Below, piece after piece: positions 61,170 to 64,000 of a stretch of 64,000 nt of DNA. The notes beneath the pieces were generated by a model. That model did no database searches, was not told the origin of the DNA, and was given only the letters and a program-made list of their open reading frames with translations. Source of the stretch: Litorihabitans aurantiacus (GTDB taxonomy: Bacteria; Actinomycetota; Actinomycetes; Actinomycetales; Beutenbergiaceae); the NCBI RefSeq assembly GCF_030161595.1, contig NZ_BSUM01000001.1, positions 3,224,001 through 3,288,000 on the forward strand. The letters run 5' to 3'. How positions within the stretch are numbered: position 1 is the first letter of the stretch; every line of letters starts with the position of its first letter. The translations under genes were made by a program, and so were the position numbers.

Positions 61170-61280
61170 AGTGAACCCCTCCTCGCACCGCGCGGTCGCC
61201 GCCCTCCGGCACGCGAACGGCGGAACCGGGCTGTCGCCCGGCCTTCGGTCATCTGCGGAGCAAAGTAGCGCAACTTCTGA

Positions 61281-61309
61281 TTGACGGCCAGCAAAAGTCT
61301 GCCTACGGT
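61281..61309 (+). promoter_or_regulatory. Promoter of the secreted ThuA/dehydrogenase gene
   Basis: TTGACG (61281-61286) and TACGGT (61304-61309) are separated by 17 bp, the best -35/-10 pair in the window. The start codon is about 175 bp downstream, so the leader is long. The rest of the 61170-61491 gap shows no hairpin I can assign to a riboswitch. Confidence 0.6.
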
Positions 61310-61491
61310 CGTCAGGTGGTCAGAGTGGACCGCACGTCGTGGCGGCGCTTCCTCCGCTCGACACCGCCTCCCACCTTGGCTCGGTCAGCAGCGTCACCGT
61401 CGTCGTCCGCACGAGCACCACGGGAGGTGCCTCCGAACCCACGCGCGCAACGAAGCAGCGCCCCCTGTCACCCAGATCGAAGGAGCTCCAG

Positions 61492-64000
61492 GTGAGAACC
61501 CTGTTCGCAGGCAGGTCGCCCGGCGTCCGCCGGACGATCGCGGCCGTCGCCGCCGCCACCGTCGCACTGCCCCTGTCGTTCGCCGCGATGGCCTCGGCCA
61601 GCGCGGTGCCGCAACCACCCGACCCCGAACCCCCCGTCGTGGAGGAGGAGGACTTCTCCGTCCTCGTCTTCTCGAAGACCGCCGGTTTCCGGCACTCCTC
61701 GATCCCCGCCGGCATCGCCGCCATCGAGCAGCTCGGCGAGGAGAACAACTTCGCCGTCGACGCCACCGAGGACGCCGCTGCCTTCACCGAGGAGAACCTC
61801 GCGGGCTACGACGCCGTCGTCTGGCTCTCCACCACCGGCGACGTCCTGAACGCCGACCAGCAGGCCGCGTTCGAGTCCTACATCCAGGGTGGCGGCGGCT
61901 ACGCCGGCGTCCACGCCGCCTCCGACACCGAGTACGACTGGCCCTGGTACGGCGAGCTCGTCGGCGCCTACTTCGCGGGCCACCCGCAGAACCAGGACGC
62001 CACGATCAAGGTCGAGGACCACGCCCACGACTCCACCGCGCACCTGCCCGACGAGTGGGAGCGCTACGACGAGTGGTACAACTTCCGCTCCAACCCGCGC
62101 GACACGGTGCACGTGCTCGCCTCGCTCGACGAGACGACGTACCAGGCCGGCGCGTCGGCCATGGGCATCGACCACCCGATCGCCTGGTGCCAGGCCTTCG
62201 ACGGCGGTCGCTCCTGGTACACCGGCGGCGGCCACACGGAGGAGTCCTTCAGCGAGCCCGACTTCGTCCGCCACCTGCTCGGCGGCATCCAGACCGCCGC
62301 GGGCGCCGTCGAGAGCGACTGCACCGCCACGCAGAGCTCGAGCTACGAGCGCGTCGACCTCAGCGACTCCACCGCCAACCCGATGGCGATGAAGGTGGCC
62401 GACGACGGCACCGTCTTCTACATCGAGCGCGACGGCCGGGTGCAGCGCATCGACGCCGCCACCACCGTGACCTCCACGGTGCTGAACCTCAGCGTCACGC
62501 AGAGCAACGAGGACGGCCTGCTCGGGATCACCCTGGACCCGGACTTCTCCTCCAACGGCTGGATGTACCTGTACTGGTCGCCCACCGACCTCGGCGGTTC
62601 CGGACCGCACAACCAGATCTCGCGCTTCACCTACGACGCCGAGACCCAGAGCGTCGACGCCGCCAGCGGCGTCACGATCCTCGAGGTGGCCACGCAGCGC
62701 GACACGTGCTGCCACGCCGGCGGCGACATGCTGTTCGACGACGACGGCAACCTCATCCTGGCCACGGGTGACAACACCAACCCGTTCGAGTCGGGCGGCT
62801 TCACGCCGATCGACGAGCGCCCGGGCCGCGTGAACTTCGACGCCCAGGCCACCTCGGCCAACACCAACGACCTGCGCGGCAAGGTCATCCGCATCACGCC
62901 GCAGGACGACGGCTCGTACACGGTGCCCGAGGGCAACCTCTTCGCACCGGGCACCGAGCTCACCCGCCCCGAGATCTACGCGATGGGGATGCGCAACCCG
63001 TTCCGCATCGGGATCGACCACTCCAGCGGCAACCTGCTGGTGGCGGACTACGGGCCGGACTCCGGCTCGGCGTCGCCCACGCGCGGCCCGATCGGCACCG
63101 TGGAGTGGAACATCGTGTCCGAGCCCGGCTTCTACGGCTGGCCCTACTGCACGGGCTCGAACAACGCCTACAACGACTACAACTTCGCGACCGGCCAGTC
63201 CGGTGCGGCGTTCGACTGCGCCGGCGGCGTGGTCAACAACTCCCCGAACAACACCGGTCTGCAGCAGCTGCCCCCGCCATCGGCGCGGAGATCTACTACA
63301 ACTCCGGCGGTTCCCCCACCACGCCCGAGATCGGCGGCGGCGGTGCACCCATGGCGGGTGACACCTACGTCTACGACGAGGACCTGGTCTCCGACGTGAA
63401 GTGGCCGGCCTACTGGGACGGCAAGGCCATGTTCGGCGAGTGGAACAAGGGCACGATGTACTCCATCCAGCTGGGCCGCGAGGACCGGACGGACATCATC
63501 GACGTCAACCGCGTCCTGCCCGGCATCCTCGACCCGTCGGCCGGCTTCAACCGTCCGATGGACTTCGAGTTCGGGCCCGACGGCGCGCTGTACGTCATCG
63601 ACTGGGGCTCGGGCTTCGGTGGCAACAACCCCAGCTCGGGGATCTTCAAGGTGAACTACGTGCTCGGCGAGGTCTCGCCGATCGCGCGCGCCACCGCGGA
63701 CGTCACCAGCGGCCTCGCGCCGCTGGAGGTCTCGTTCTCCTCGGAGGGCACGCGCCACCCGAACGGTGACCCGATCACCCTGCAGTGGACGTTCGGCGAC
63801 GGGTCGGAGCCGAGCAGCGAGGCGAACCCGGTGCACGTGTACGAGGAGGAGGGCAGCTACGTCGCCCAGCTCACCGCCACGGACCCCGAGGGCCGCACCG
63901 GCGTCGCCAACGTCACGATCGTGGTCGGCAACATCGCACCCACGGTCACGATCACGTTCCCGGAGAACGGCGGTTTCTTCGACTTCGGTGACCAGGTCGC
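61492..64000 (+). CDS. Secreted ThuA / glucose-sorbosone dehydrogenase / PKD protein (partial, frameshifted)
   Basis: The protein has, in order, a signal peptide (residues 1-39), a ThuA domain (SVLVFSKTAGFRHSSIPAGI to about 270, with GVHAASDTEYDWPWYGELVGAYF), a PQQ-type glucose/sorbosone dehydrogenase beta-propeller (GLLGITLDPDFSSNGWMYLYW, DLRGKVIRITP, RNPFRIGIDHSSGNLLVADYG, FEFGPDGALYVIDWG), a PKD domain (LQWTFGDGSEP, VYEEEGSYVAQLTATDPEG) and a further beta domain cut by the right edge. One frame break: CCCCC at 63271-63275; a sixth C gives QQLPPAIGAEIYYNSGG. GTG 61492 follows AAGGAG. It probably oxidises or binds a sugar outside the cell. Confidence 0.88.

Noticed and set aside
61310-61491. 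Long leader of the secreted dehydrogenase considered as a riboswitch
   Set aside because: No recognisable aptamer core or paired terminator/antiterminator was found; the nearby ROK protein is enough to explain regulation.

Overview
The window is high-GC DNA (coding regions look to be around 70% GC) with short intergenic spaces, many GTG starts, ATGA/GTGA stop-start overlaps, and uptake operons paired with LacI, GntR, DeoR, ROK and MocR regulators. This points to a Gram-positive actinobacterium, probably in the Micrococcales (Cellulomonadaceae, Bogoriellaceae, Promicromonosporaceae or a relative). That placement is inferred from style and gene content, not from a marker gene. I saw no rRNA, tRNA or CRISPR array.

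Layout. 1-2.4 kb: the end of a carbohydrate ABC transporter operon (minus) and its divergent LacI repressor. 2.6-10.0 kb: an amide-nitrogen cluster (nitrilase-superfamily hydrolase, NitT/TauT-type ABC transporter, AtzG-like small protein, amidase, MFS permease) facing a GntR/UTRA regulator. 10.1-12.4 kb: an AraC regulator divergent from a DinB-like protein, then a ribbon-helix-helix/PIN toxin-antitoxin pair. 12.5-24.0 kb: a second amide cluster (amidase, Pot-type ABC transporter, hydantoinase/oxoprolinase A and B subunits) with a divergent MocR regulator. 24.0-31.1 kb: small membrane proteins, a cupin, lipoproteins and an MFS transporter, separated by unusual intergenic repeats. 31.1-46.2 kb: an accessory island with two PIN toxin-antitoxin pairs, two HExxH peptidases, a membrane-anchored HNH nuclease, an XRE / ADP-ribosylglycohydrolase / SIR2 locus, dead IS fragments, and AT-richer orphan genes. 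46.4-49.8 kb: exported and hypothetical proteins. 50.1-64.0 kb: a sugar catabolism region (two class II aldolases, FGGY kinase, sugar ABC transporter, DeoR and ROK regulators, a ThuA-domain protein, and a large secreted ThuA/glucose-sorbosone dehydrogenase/PKD protein running off the edge), interrupted by a decayed AbiE toxin-antitoxin pair.

Three things stand out. First, six intergenic sites carry a 54-bp palindrome of fixed geometry (23-bp arm, 8-bp loop, 23-bp arm). Five of them have an extra 23-bp direct half copy exactly 7 bp upstream, giving a rigid 84-bp 23-7-23-8-23 unit; the sixth is reversed and has two extra halves. Arm ends are constant and arm cores vary but stay paired. Second, a different family of 22-bp units (three sites) and a 21-bp array of about 12 units in the opposite orientation sit next to gene ends. 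Third, at least 16 frameshifts break otherwise normal genes; 12 of them coincide with a run of exactly five G or C where a sixth base restores the frame, so these genes are probably intact in the living cell.
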